NCBI GenBank assembly: GCA_943788775.1
Contig: CALSRO010000006.1
Location: 124,001 to 188,000, forward strand
Direction of reading: 5' to 3'
Length of the DNA stretch: 64,000 bases
Source of the DNA: an uncultured Flavobacteriales bacterium
Lineage (GTDB): Bacteria; Bacteroidota; Bacteroidia; Flavobacteriales_G; Salibacteraceae
Positions 17,495 through 26,326 of the stretch are shown here, in pieces. Both the position numbers and the translations under genes were made by a program. How positions within the stretch are numbered: the first letter of the stretch is position 1; every line of letters starts with the position of its first letter. The notes under the pieces were generated by a model. That model saw only the letters and a list, made by a program, of their open reading frames with translations, searched no databases and was not told the origin of the DNA.

Positions 17495-19363
17495 ATGGGA
17501 GATCATAGCGTAAATAATATTTCAAGCAATGAGGCTAGATCCGCGTTGATCAGACACTTGCTCAATGACATCGAGGCGTTGGAAATGATGTTAGAACGAG
17601 GACTTATTGAAGATGACATCATTCGAATTGGAGCGGAACAGGAGTTCTGTTTGGTCAATGATAATTGGCGTCCCTCCAAGCGCTATGATGAAATGTTAGA
17701 AATGATCAATGACGATCATTTTACCACAGAACTGGCTCGATATAATTTGGAGATAAACTTAGATTCAATAAAACTGCAGGCTAATTGCTTTAGTCAATAT
17801 GAAAATACACTTCACAATTACCTGAATAAAGCCGCTGAGGCCGGAGCGAAGATTGACACCAGGGTTATCTTGGCTGGCATACTTCCCTCAATCAGTAAAA
17901 ATGAACTCCAGCTTGACTACATGACACCAAGTGCACGATACTACGCGCTTAATAACATGATGAAGGAACTTCGAGGTGGCAACTTTGAGCTATCCATCCG
18001 TGGAGTGGATGAGTTAAAGATTCAGCATGACTCTGTGTTGTTTGAGGCTTGTAACACCAGTTTTCAAATGCATTTGCAGATTAAGCCAAATGATTTTGTG
18101 TCGAGCTACAATTGGGCGCAGGCTATCTCAGGTCCTGTTTTGGGAATTTGCAGCAATTCGCCTATGCTTATGGGGCGTGAACTTTGGAGTGAGACACGCA
18201 TAGCTCTGTTTCAACAAAGCATTGATACGCGCAGCACTTCATATGCACTCAGAGATCAACAAGCACGAGTCACCTTTGGTGATGGCTGGTCTGAGGGGAG
18301 CATAGCTGAGATATTTAAGAATGATATTGCGCGTTTCAAGATTTTGCTTTCCAAAGAGATTGATCATGATTCCTTGGCTGATTTAGAACAAGGAATAGCA
18401 CCCAAGCTTCAAGCCTTAAACCTACACAACAGCACCGTGTATCGTTGGAATCGCGCATGCTATGGAGTGGGCGGAGGTAAAGCTCATGTTCGAATTGAGA
18501 ATAGATATATTCCATCTGGTCCAACAATTCTTGACGAGATCAGCAATTTTGCTTTCTGGATCGGATTGATGGTCGGCCGACCTGAAGAGTTTGACGACAT
18601 GCCCTCCGTGATGCACTACAATGATGCAAAGTCAAATTTCATAAAAGCAGCTCGAACGGGCAAGGAATCTGTTTTGCGTTGGGCAGGAAAGCGAGTTTCA
18701 GTAAGGGATCTGGTGATCGAAACATTGCTTCCTATTGCCAAAGCTGGATTACAAAAGGTGGAAATCGATGCAGCAGACATCGACAAGTACCTGGGAGTGA
18801 TAGAACAGCGAGCAAAGACCCACACTGGGTCACAATGGACCATCGAGAATTACCGAAAGCTCAAACTATTATATCGCAGAGACGATGCGTTGATCATGAT
18901 GTGCAAAGCCATGCACGAGAATCAGAAATCGGGTAAGCCAGTGCACGAATGGCCACCCGTAAGTAAAGATATAAAGGTACATGAATCATCCGATTTGATT
19001 GGCCATATCATGAATACCAACATATTCGTTGTCGATGAAAATGATCTTGCTGATTTGGCTACCAGCGTAATGAAATGGAAGAATATTCATCATCTACCCA
19101 TCGAAAATAAAGCGGGTGATTTATGTGGGTTATTGACTTGGACACACATGAAACGACATCGCGAACAAGGCGGTGATACGCATAGCGTTTTAGTTTCTGA
19201 TATTATGACACGCGATGTCATATTTGTAAGACCAGAAACGGAAATTAAAAAAGCGATTCAGCTGATGAAGCGCAATGAAATTGGCTGTTTGCCTGTGGTT
19301 CACGATCGTCAATTGATCGGTATTGTCACCATTGAGGATGTAATTCCCTACGACCATGACTGA
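17495..19363 (+). CDS. Glutamate-cysteine ligase-like (GCS2) protein fused to tandem CBS domains
   Basis: A 622-residue protein. Residues 40-400 match the GCS2 fold, with RIGAEQEFCLVN near residue 45 and the helix-rich catalytic half; GCS2 enzymes join glutamate to an amine or cysteine with ATP. Residues 500-622 contain two CBS domains (HIMNTNIFVVDENDLADLA and VSDIMTRDVIFVRPETEI), which usually bind adenine nucleotides and regulate the partner. Its stop overlaps the next gene's start by eight bases, so the two are translationally coupled. Substrate is unknown; glutathione synthesis is one option, but no glutathione synthetase is present here. Confidence 0.82.
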   Translation: MGDHSVNNISSNEARSALIRHLLNDIEALEMMLERGLIEDDIIRIGAEQEFCLVNDNWRPSKRYDEMLEMINDDHFTTELARYNLEINLDSIKLQANCFSQYENTLHNYLNKAAEAGAKIDTRVILAGILPSISKNELQLDYMTPSARYYALNNMMKELRGGNFELSIRGVDELKIQHDSVLFEACNTSFQMHLQIKPNDFVSSYNWAQAISGPVLGICSNSPMLMGRELWSETRIALFQQSIDTRSTSYALRDQQARVTFGDGWSEGSIAEIFKNDIARFKILLSKEIDHDSLADLEQGIAPKLQALNLHNSTVYRWNRACYGVGGGKAHVRIENRYIPSGPTILDEISNFAFWIGLMVGRPEEFDDMPSVMHYNDAKSNFIKAARTGKESVLRWAGKRVSVRDLVIETLLPIAKAGLQKVEIDAADIDKYLGVIEQRAKTHTGSQWTIENYRKLKLLYRRDDALIMMCKAMHENQKSGKPVHEWPPVSKDIKVHESSDLIGHIMNTNIFVVDENDLADLATSVMKWKNIHHLPIENKAGDLCGLLTWTHMKRHREQGGDTHSVLVSDIMTRDVIFVRPETEIKKAIQLMKRNEIGCLPVVHDRQLIGIVTIEDVIPYDHD

Positions 19364-20537
19364 AAATCCGAGGGTCGCTCGCAGTAGATACATCGGGAAA
19401 ATTGTAGCGGGACCTTCCTTGCCAGCGGTAGTGTTTTTTGGAGGAATTCACGGGAATGAACCTTCAGGAGTTATTGCATTGGAACGAGCGTTTGAAAAGT
19501 TGGCAAGGGAATCTTTAAAAGGCTCTGTCTATGGGGTAATCGGCAACAAATGGGCATTGGACAGGAAGTGTAGGTATGATGCGGAAGACTTAAACCGAAT
19601 GTGGAGTCATGATCGGGTAGCGCAGTTAAATGATCCGAATTGGAAACCCAACAATCATGACGAACAGGAGCAGATAGAAATTTGGGCCGAAGTTCAGAAA
19701 ATCATAGCCTTTCATACTGGCCCCATCTATTTCATTGATTTACACACGACATCCAGTGAGACAAAACCCTTTGTCGTTCTAAACGATAGCTTGTTGAATC
19801 GATCTTTCGCAAAACAATATCCTTTACCAATTATACTGGGGATTGAAGAGTATTTAGATGGCCCGTTATTAAGCTATATCAATGAATTGGGTTATGTAGC
19901 CTTTGGATTCGAAGCGGGCAGTCATGATGACCCCGTTTCCATAGATGTCCATTTGGCATTTATCATGTGCTCGTTGCACTTTACTGGATTAATGACTGAG
20001 GTTGGAGCTTCGTTCGCTGAGCCCTTTCAACTCCTAGTGGAAACAGGGCAGGGGATGGATCGATTTTATGAAATATTCTTTCGGTATAAGATCAAGGAAG
20101 AAGAGTCCTTTAAAATGAATCCAGGTTACCAGAACTTTCAATTGGTTCAGAAAGGAGAACAATTGGCTACGAGTAATGAAAAACCTATTCTAGCGGATCG
20201 AAAGGCTAGAGTCTTCATGCCGCTTTATCAATCGCAAGGTTCTGAGGGCTTTTTTGCGATCCGTCCGGTAAATGAATTCTTTCTAGGACTATCTGCTATA
20301 CTTCGAAAATGGAAGGTTGATACTTTGTTGCCGATCTTGCCAGGCGTAAAATGGCACTCGAACGACAGGCATGCACTGATTGTTAATAAGGCCGTTGCGC
20401 GTTTTTTCGCGAAGCAGATATTTCATTTGTTGGGATATCGCAGTCGGTCCGTAGATCAACATCAATTTATCCTGAGGAACAGAGAAGCTGCGTCAAAGCA
20501 TACTAGATATTCCGAGGCGAAATGGCTGAAGCCTTAA
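19356..20537 (+). CDS. Succinylglutamate desuccinylase/aspartoacylase-family zinc hydrolase
   Basis: A 393-residue member of the AstE/AspA branch of the M14 metallopeptidases, which cleave amide-linked acyl-amino acids. The zinc motif is complete: HGNEPSG near residue 30 (HxxE), FIDLHTTS as the second histidine, and the catalytic Glu in FGFEAGSHDD. Residues 270-393 form an extra C-terminal part. It overlaps the GCS2-CBS gene, so ligase and hydrolase are made together, a hint that they build and cut the same amide. Substrate not determined. It overlaps the convergent AarF gene by four bases. Confidence 0.85.
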   Translation: MTENPRVARSRYIGKIVAGPSLPAVVFFGGIHGNEPSGVIALERAFEKLARESLKGSVYGVIGNKWALDRKCRYDAEDLNRMWSHDRVAQLNDPNWKPNNHDEQEQIEIWAEVQKIIAFHTGPIYFIDLHTTSSETKPFVVLNDSLLNRSFAKQYPLPIILGIEEYLDGPLLSYINELGYVAFGFEAGSHDDPVSIDVHLAFIMCSLHFTGLMTEVGASFAEPFQLLVETGQGMDRFYEIFFRYKIKEEESFKMNPGYQNFQLVQKGEQLATSNEKPILADRKARVFMPLYQSQGSEGFFAIRPVNEFFLGLSAILRKWKVDTLLPILPGVKWHSNDRHALIVNKAVARFFAKQIFHLLGYRSRSVDQHQFILRNREAASKHTRYSEAKWLKP

Positions 20538-21856
20538 GCGCTCTTTTTCAATTTACTACCAGAAATGACTTTGGTGGTTTCAATGTTCGCCTTCAATTGA
20601 TTGAGTAGCTGGTATAGCCCAAAATAGGTCCTATTGAAGTAGATGAAGTGCTTTGATCCTTGGGCAGAAAGTCCACGCATATCTGAATTTCTGCTCAGTT
20701 CCTCTCCCTTAGTATAAATCTCTTTGAAGTATTCATCGTTGCCAAAATCGAAGGTATCGGACATCAACGGACGTCCAACTAATTCAAACATCTCTGGGAA
20801 AGTGGACATGATCAATTCCCGCTCTTTCAATGGGGCTTTTGGATCGTATAGACCTAATTCGATGAGCGTTTCCTTAAATTCTATGGACTCCATCTCCCGA
20901 CTATACTCCAATAATTTGATGTATGATTGGTAAAAATCAAGAGGAAGCTCCTTAATACATCCAAAGTCAATGACTCCGAGTTTTCCATCAGGGCAAACAA
21001 TAAAGTTACCTGGATGGGGGTCAGCATGTACAAACTTCAGAGTATGTATTTGAAATTGGTAAAAGTTCCACATCGCCTGACCTATACGGTTTCTTTCCCT
21101 TTGACTCGGATTCGTTTTCACCCAATCAGATAAGCTCATACCATCGAGCCAAGTCATGGTAATGACTCGCTTACCAGAAAGCCTTTTTTTGAATTTCGGA
21201 AACCTTAGATCCTCTAAATCAGAACATCCGGATATGATGCGTTTTGCATTTTCAAGCTCTTGCTCATAATTGGTTTCTTCCATCAATTTATTCTCAACCT
21301 CGTCTAAATAGGGCTTGACCTCTTTTTTATTTAATCCTAGGATCTTAATGGCAATGGGCGCTACGAGGTTGAGATCACTCTTCAAGCTATCCGCGACCCC
21401 AGGATATTGGATTTTAATGGCGTAGTCAACCCCTTCAAGGGTTCCTCTATGCACTTGACCAATGGACGCTGCGTTCACGGCTGATTGGCTGAAATTCTCA
21501 AATATCTCTTCTGGGTTTTTACCCACTTCCTTTTTGAACGTTTTTCGGATGAGAGGATAGGAAAGTGGGGTCACTCTGCTTTGTGACTTGGCAAATTCTT
21601 CGGTGTACGCTTTTGGCAAGAGCTGATCTCCCAAACTGAGCATTTGAGCCATCTTTAGTGGGCCGCCTTTCAATTCACTAAACGCTTGATAAACATCCTT
21701 TGCGTTTGCCTCATCCAGTTCTTCTTGAGAACCCTTGTTCACCAGCTTTTTGGCATAATGCTTTATGTAATTGGAACCCACTTTGGCACCGACATTCGCC
21801 AGTTTTCCCGCTCTTCCCAGTTTTGAAACGGCAATGTTCTCTTGATCTTTCTTCAT
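20534..21856 (-). CDS. AarF/UbiB-family atypical kinase (ABC1)
   Basis: A 440-residue ABC1/UbiB kinase-like protein. Marks of the family are the lysine-rich AxGPxK-type N-terminal segment (KGGPLKMAQMLSL), the nucleotide lysine in YAIKIQYPGV, the VHADPHPGNFIV catalytic loop and the VIDFG metal-binding motif. UbiB proteins support ubiquinone or lipid metabolism in other bacteria; in menaquinone-using Bacteroidota the substrate is uncertain. It is the last gene of the leftward operon and is separated from the TetR-like gene by one base. Confidence 0.9.
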   Translation of the reverse strand: MKKDQENIAVSKLGRAGKLANVGAKVGSNYIKHYAKKLVNKGSQEELDEANAKDVYQAFSELKGGPLKMAQMLSLGDQLLPKAYTEEFAKSQSRVTPLSYPLIRKTFKKEVGKNPEEIFENFSQSAVNAASIGQVHRGTLEGVDYAIKIQYPGVADSLKSDLNLVAPIAIKILGLNKKEVKPYLDEVENKLMEETNYEQELENAKRIISGCSDLEDLRFPKFKKRLSGKRVITMTWLDGMSLSDWVKTNPSQRERNRIGQAMWNFYQFQIHTLKFVHADPHPGNFIVCPDGKLGVIDFGCIKELPLDFYQSYIKLLEYSREMESIEFKETLIELGLYDPKAPLKERELIMSTFPEMFELVGRPLMSDTFDFGNDEYFKEIYTKGEELSRNSDMRGLSAQGSKHFIYFNRTYFGLYQLLNQLKANIETTKVISGSKLKKSA

Positions 21857-21857
21857 C

Positions 21858-22520
21858 TTAATTCCAGCTAAACGCAGTGTTTTTTCTTGTGATCATGAAC
21901 TTGCCTAAGTCGAAAATGCTGGTCAAGGTACTCGTATCCGTTAGTCTAAACAATAGATCACTGGTTTTTTCGATAAAGGCATCGGTATCTTGTTTGTCTT
22001 CACTACGATCATTCGTGTAGAACCAAAGAACGCTCATAGCGTGATTGGTCAAAGCAGACTTTTTCGGATTCAATCCAATACGCTCAAACACCTCTGTTGT
22101 TTTACCTTCATGGCTTAGGGCCTCAAATTGCTGTGCATTCAGAGTCATTGCAAATTGTCGCATAAATGATGGTGAGTTTTTCTTCGCGTGAACGAACTCA
22201 CTTAAGAACACATCATCTTGGGATGCTTGTTCAATCAGTAGGTATAAGAAGGCCGTATGCTTGTCCTTTTGATCCCATTCATTTGCCTCTTTATCTGCAG
22301 ATAATAGATCGTCCGATTGTTTGAAATACCAAAGAACGAGAGCGATTTCCAACTCCTCGAGGCTTTTAAAATTAGATTTGAAATCCTTGAAATCCATCTC
22401 TCCAAACTTGATTAGATCTTTAATGGATTTGGGTAGCTCGCCATGAGTAGTGACGTAACTCTTATAGAGTTGTACTAGTTGGACCCTAGGATCAATTTTG
22501 CTCTTTTTCTGCTTTGCCAT
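21858..22520 (-). CDS. TetR-like protein paired with AarF kinase
   Basis: A 220-residue alpha-helical protein. Residues 15-65 have the spacing of a TetR helix-turn-helix (YVTTHGELPKSIKDLIKF then FKSNFKSLEELEIAL), although diverged, and the remainder resembles the TetR C-terminal ligand domain. In Bacteroidota such proteins commonly sit immediately upstream of an AarF gene, as here. It may not bind DNA but act as a partner of the kinase. Assignment is by fold pattern and neighbourhood, so moderate. Confidence 0.6.
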   Translation of the reverse strand: MAKQKKSKIDPRVQLVQLYKSYVTTHGELPKSIKDLIKFGEMDFKDFKSNFKSLEELEIALVLWYFKQSDDLLSADKEANEWDQKDKHTAFLYLLIEQASQDDVFLSEFVHAKKNSPSFMRQFAMTLNAQQFEALSHEGKTTEVFERIGLNPKKSALTNHAMSVLWFYTNDRSEDKQDTDAFIEKTSDLLFRLTDTSTLTSIFDLGKFMITRKNTAFSWN

Positions 22521-22624
22521 GGATTTTTCGATTTACCACAATGAAACACGATCCGGTTGTTTTTGTTGTGATTTCTGGGTGTTAAGATTTGCCAAAACCT
22601 CATCTTGCAGCGGAGGGAGCTGTG

Positions 22625-23245
22625 CTAATCAATGTGTGGAGGGAGCTTCTTTTCATACCAATCCCACAGTGCATAACAAGCATAACTTCGATATGGCGAC
22701 CACTGATCTGCGATTTCATTGAGCTCGTTGATCAGAACCTTCTTCTGAGATTTCAGCCCATAGAGCTTGATCATCGCATTTCTTATCACCAGATCGTCCA
22801 CTGGAAAGATATTAGGACGTCCTAATGAAAACATTAGAATCATCTCTGACGTCCATTTACCCACTCCTTTGATTTGAGACATATGCTTTATCGCGTCATG
22901 ATCATCCAGCGTTTCAAAATACCTTTTCGAAAGGTCGTTCTCGAGGCTGAACTGCGCAATGTTCTTTAAATACCCTGCCTTTTGATAGGACAACCCGACC
23001 GACCTCAACACTTCTGGTTCGGTATTTAGGATTTCATTGGAATGAGGATAGTAAGGAAATAATGCAAGAAATCGTTTCCAAATGGCGGCAGCTGATTGAA
23101 CACTTAATTGCTGCTCTACAATGGACTTTAGAAGAACGTAGTATACATCTTCATTGGTTGGTGGAGGGACAATGGGGACCATGTCCAGCACCAAGGCAAG
23201 GCGTTTGTCTCTTACTAGGTGATTCTTCGCGAGGTTTAAATGCAC
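22625..23245 (-). CDS. DNA-3-methyladenine glycosylase, AlkA-like (HhH-GPD)
   Basis: A 206-residue base-excision DNA repair glycosylase. The HhH-GPD marks are clear: SIVEQQLSVQSAAAIWKRF, the helix-hairpin-helix IKGVGKWTSEMILMF and the catalytic aspartate in FPVDDLVIRN. It removes alkylated bases such as 3-methyladenine. It is short for AlkA, lacking the N-terminal beta domain, as in archaeal and bacterial small forms. It lies in the operon beside the hemerythrin gene. The usual start is ATG at 23245. Confidence 0.9.
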   Translation of the reverse strand: MHLNLAKNHLVRDKRLALVLDMVPIVPPPTNEDVYYVLLKSIVEQQLSVQSAAAIWKRFLALFPYYPHSNEILNTEPEVLRSVGLSYQKAGYLKNIAQFSLENDLSKRYFETLDDHDAIKHMSQIKGVGKWTSEMILMFSLGRPNIFPVDDLVIRNAMIKLYGLKSQKKVLINELNEIADQWSPYRSYACYALWDWYEKKLPPHID

Positions 23246-23251
23246 AAACTA

Positions 23252-23689
23252 TTAACCAAAGAGGGGAATGATTGTTTCTGGCACGTGTTTCTGTATCAAC
23301 TCAAAAAACTCACGTTCTTCCAATCTCACATGATTTTCAATGATTCGCCCAAGTTCATCCAGTGCTAAGTCACTGCCCAGCGCGATCTTTGTGTCACCTT
23401 GCATCAATTCAAATAGTCGCGTTATTTCAGCGTGATCATCAATCAGGATGTAGATCAGTTGGTCGATTTCTGTGTGAATACCAGCAATAGCAGGGAATAA
23501 TTCATTTTCTTCAAACTCGAAGTGTGGTTTGATCAAATCATGAAATAGTCGATCTGCGTATCGCTGCTTATCCAGGTTGTCTGTGGGCAAACCTTTGTAA
23601 CCTGGTGAATCTGACTTAAGCAATTGGGCCAAAATGAGCATTTGGTGGTGCTCTCGACTCAATGGCGCTAATTGTTCTATCCGTTTCAA
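23252..23689 (-). CDS. Hemerythrin-domain protein
   Basis: A 145-residue cytoplasmic four-helix protein. Hemerythrin ligands are spaced as expected: SREHHQM near residue 14, HFEFEENELFP near 57, DDHAEI near 83 and NHVRLEEREFF near 118. It probably binds a di-iron centre and senses oxygen, nitric oxide or iron, or handles oxidative damage. Six bases separate it from the AlkA gene and four from the HEAT-like gene. Confidence 0.88.
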   Translation of the reverse strand: MKRIEQLAPLSREHHQMLILAQLLKSDSPGYKGLPTDNLDKQRYADRLFHDLIKPHFEFEENELFPAIAGIHTEIDQLIYILIDDHAEITRLFELMQGDTKIALGSDLALDELGRIIENHVRLEEREFFELIQKHVPETIIPLFG

Positions 23690-23693
23690 TTAC

Positions 23694-24221
23694 TTAATCT
23701 AGAAGCTTCTCAAGTAGTATTTGCCGAATATTACCTAATAATTTCGCGTTTTCATGGTGATTATCAAGTGCAACATCTAGTTGCTTAATACCATTGGTGA
23801 GCAGGTCATCTTGAAAGCCTTCCATGTTGTCTAAAATCGTCATGACTTCAACGGCAGTCATAAAGTCTTCCTTGATCGATAATTCAATTAAAAATTCAAG
23901 CTCATTAGAGGCGTCCAAACCACTTTGCCAGACACAAGTAAGTATCTCCGCTCGGATGGATTTTAATTTGTCGTTTCTTAAGCTATCAATCAGTGGAGCC
24001 ACACAATTTGGGTCTTTTAAATTGTACAATGACTTTTCGAGCAATAGCTGAATATCTGAACTTGGCTGTGTTGCTAACAATTGCAACATAGGTATGATCA
24101 CTTCATGGTTTCCATCGTGCGGCACGCGTTTTAGTGCCCCTATTACCTTACGTTCGTCTCTAGAGGTCAGTTCCTCGATGATTTTCTGCACTTTTTTGGG
24201 TGCACTGTTTTCTTCGCTCAT
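23694..24221 (-). CDS. HEAT-repeat-like protein
   Basis: A 175-residue all-helical protein with weak two-helix repeats of about 30-37 residues (ELTSRDERKVIGALKRVPHDGNHEVIIPMLQLLAT, the last helix repeating as CVAPLIDSLRNDKLKSIRAEIL). HEAT-like repeats usually provide a protein-binding scaffold. No enzyme motif is seen. It is co-transcribed with the ABM and hemerythrin genes, with no gap to the former. Confidence 0.6.
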   Translation of the reverse strand: MSEENSAPKKVQKIIEELTSRDERKVIGALKRVPHDGNHEVIIPMLQLLATQPSSDIQLLLEKSLYNLKDPNCVAPLIDSLRNDKLKSIRAEILTCVWQSGLDASNELEFLIELSIKEDFMTAVEVMTILDNMEGFQDDLLTNGIKQLDVALDNHHENAKLLGNIRQILLEKLLD

Positions 24222-24506
24222 TCAATCGATTCTATTGAAGCTTCTCGCTTCTGGTTTATCCGCAAACAACGTTTTTGTGTGTTTCCAAGTATTTCTGAAG
24301 AACTCCGATTCTCGATAAGTATTCAGTGATTCCTCCGTATCCCAAATGCTATAGGTCATCATGACTTTAGGATCATGTTCATCTTGTAATAACCATACGT
24401 CCGAACACCCCGCAAACGTCAATATTTGTGGCTTGCTTCGCTCAAAAGTTGCCTTGAACTCTTCAATGCACTCAGGTTTAAAAGTCATTTTGACTAATCT
24501 AATCAT
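24222..24506 (-). CDS. Antibiotic biosynthesis monooxygenase (ABM) domain protein
   Basis: A 94-residue ferredoxin-like dimeric protein. The ABM pattern is visible: an initial strand MIRLVKMTFKPECIEEF, then CSDVWLLQDEHDPKVMMTYSIWDTEESLNTYRESEFF. Such proteins oxidise quinols or act as heme or redox binders; activity here is unproven. It overlaps the SAM hydroxide adenosyltransferase-like gene by eight bases and directly abuts the HEAT-like gene. Confidence 0.82.
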   Translation of the reverse strand: MIRLVKMTFKPECIEEFKATFERSKPQILTFAGCSDVWLLQDEHDPKVMMTYSIWDTEESLNTYRESEFFRNTWKHTKTLFADKPEARSFNRID

Positions 24507-25284
24507 CGAATGTTATTATTATGGTTTCGCTCTTTTCTAAACCGAGTAGATGACTTGCATTACCATGATTTATAGCCACTTCTAACATTCCTGCCGAATT
24601 AAACATGGCTAATCTGTCACCTTCTGAAGCATCGGAATAGCGACTTGAAATAACATCGATGTCGTAACCTTTTTGAATGAAACCGATTAAAAACCTGCGA
24701 CCCTTACCTACTTTTTTGAAAAGCTCTCTGTTTATATTACTAATTGCATTTCCATAGTTGTCCACATAGGTAATTGACCCTTTTATAAATCCGTCACCAA
24801 TCACCGGTTGGAGCATCGCCCGTTTTTGATAGTCTTGAATCTGTTTGCCAATGACTTCTGGCGTTACTCCGCGTGCAAGCAGAGCAGCGGCCGGAGCGTA
24901 CAAATCACGAGTAGGGAAGTTTACGTCATTGGTATCCAAATTGATTTTTAATTCGACCACTATATCAGGGTGATGATCAGCAATCAAACTAAAGAAGCCA
25001 TTATCTGCTGTGATGATGAATTGATTGAGGTAGCTAAACACCAAATGTCGTCCTTCATCCACCGCACCTGCAGCAACACCAACGATGTGGATAGTGCCTT
25101 TTGGAAAATTTGACATGACACTTTTAAGAACAAATGCGGCTTCGGCTAAATTGAATTTATCAATTTCGTGACTAATATCTATGACCTGACAATCAACATC
25201 TTGTGAGTAAATTTTAGCCTTTATTAAGGACAAATAGTAATCACCATATCCCAGGTCAGTAGTAAGTGTGATTATTGGCTTCAA
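24499..25284 (-). CDS. SAM hydroxide adenosyltransferase-like (DUF62 / chlorinase-fluorinase family)
   Basis: A 261-residue protein of the family that includes SAM hydroxide adenosyltransferase and the SAM-using halogenases. It carries the N-terminal LTTDLGYGDYY, the ADNGFFSL segment and the C-terminal domain with VDNYGNAISNI. The usual VDPGVG motif, whose aspartate is part of the Asp-Arg-His triad, reads VAAGAVDEGR here, so the Asp is missing. It is first in the leftward operon and divergent from phoH, an arrangement I recognise from other Flavobacteriales. Confidence 0.85.
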   Translation of the reverse strand: MKPIITLTTDLGYGDYYLSLIKAKIYSQDVDCQVIDISHEIDKFNLAEAAFVLKSVMSNFPKGTIHIVGVAAGAVDEGRHLVFSYLNQFIITADNGFFSLIADHHPDIVVELKINLDTNDVNFPTRDLYAPAAALLARGVTPEVIGKQIQDYQKRAMLQPVIGDGFIKGSITYVDNYGNAISNINRELFKKVGKGRRFLIGFIQKGYDIDVISSRYSDASEGDRLAMFNSAGMLEVAINHGNASHLLGLEKSETIIITFDD

Positions 25285-25372
25285 AATAGCTTTAGGTAGC
25301 GATTAAAATTTATTCCTTTGCGTGGGCGAAGTTAGAAATTTGATGCGCCTGAAAATCTAAATATACCATCGT

Positions 25373-26326
25373 TTGCATGAAATAATTATTCAGTTTGAAG
25401 ACCTACATCCAGTGGATGTTCTAGGAGTTAATAATTCAAACTTACAAGCCATACGTAAGCACTTTACATCCTTGAAGTTAATAGCCCGAGGAGATCAGTT
25501 GAAGGTCCTAGGACCAGAGGAAGAGCTTATTCAGTTCGAAAACAAGTGGAAGGAATTGATAGCACACTTAAACGAATTTCATCGATTAAGCGAGGTAGAT
25601 GTCAAGAATATTCTAAAGTCTGAGGAAACATCCATTGGAGAAGATGCAAGTGTGATCGTTTATGGTAATTCAGGCAAGGTGATCAAGGCACGCACAGTTA
25701 ACCAGCAAAGACTCGTGCAAGCATCCTCTGAGGATGATATGGTGTTTGCTATTGGTCCAGCCGGAACGGGGAAGACCTACACAGCAGTAGCATTGGCTGT
25801 AAGAGCTTTAAGAGATAAAGAAGTGCAACGTATTGTATTGACAAGGCCAGCTGTTGAAGCAGGTGAGAGTCTTGGGTTTTTGCCGGGTGATTTAAAAGAA
25901 AAGTTAGACCCGTATTTACGTCCCTTGTATGATGCCTTGTTAGATATGCTGCCTTACGACAAGCTGGCTAAGTTTTTAGAAAGATCGGTCATTGAAATTG
26001 CTCCTTTGGCATTCATGCGCGGACGCACCCTTGGAAATGCATTTGTAATACTTGATGAGGCTCAAAACGCAAGTGAGAATCAAATGAAGATGTTTTTAAC
26101 ACGTATGGGACGTGGATCAAAGTTTATCATCACCGGTGATATGAGTCAGATTGATTTGCCTGCAAAGATTCCGAGTGGATTAAAACAAGCTGTTAAGTTG
26201 TTGGATGGAGCGAAGGGTATTAGCATCATTAAATTAGATAAACGCGATGTCATACGGCATAAGCTAGTGGAAAGTGTTATAGAACGTTATGATGCTTATG
26301 ATGAATTAAAAGCAAAAAGAGAATGA
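25373..26326 (+). CDS. PhoH-like ATPase
   Basis: A 317-residue PhoH (YbeZ-type) ATPase. An N-terminal KH-like domain precedes Walker A GPAGTGKTYTA near residue 130, a TRPAVEAGESLGFLPG segment and Walker B FVILDEAQNAS. PhoH proteins act in RNA metabolism and ribosome maturation. It starts a rightward run, and its stop codon overlaps the next gene's start (ATGA). The order with a divergent SAM hydroxide adenosyltransferase and downstream purC is a familiar Bacteroidota arrangement. Confidence 0.93.
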   Translation: MHEIIIQFEDLHPVDVLGVNNSNLQAIRKHFTSLKLIARGDQLKVLGPEEELIQFENKWKELIAHLNEFHRLSEVDVKNILKSEETSIGEDASVIVYGNSGKVIKARTVNQQRLVQASSEDDMVFAIGPAGTGKTYTAVALAVRALRDKEVQRIVLTRPAVEAGESLGFLPGDLKEKLDPYLRPLYDALLDMLPYDKLAKFLERSVIEIAPLAFMRGRTLGNAFVILDEAQNASENQMKMFLTRMGRGSKFIITGDMSQIDLPAKIPSGLKQAVKLLDGAKGISIIKLDKRDVIRHKLVESVIERYDAYDELKAKRE

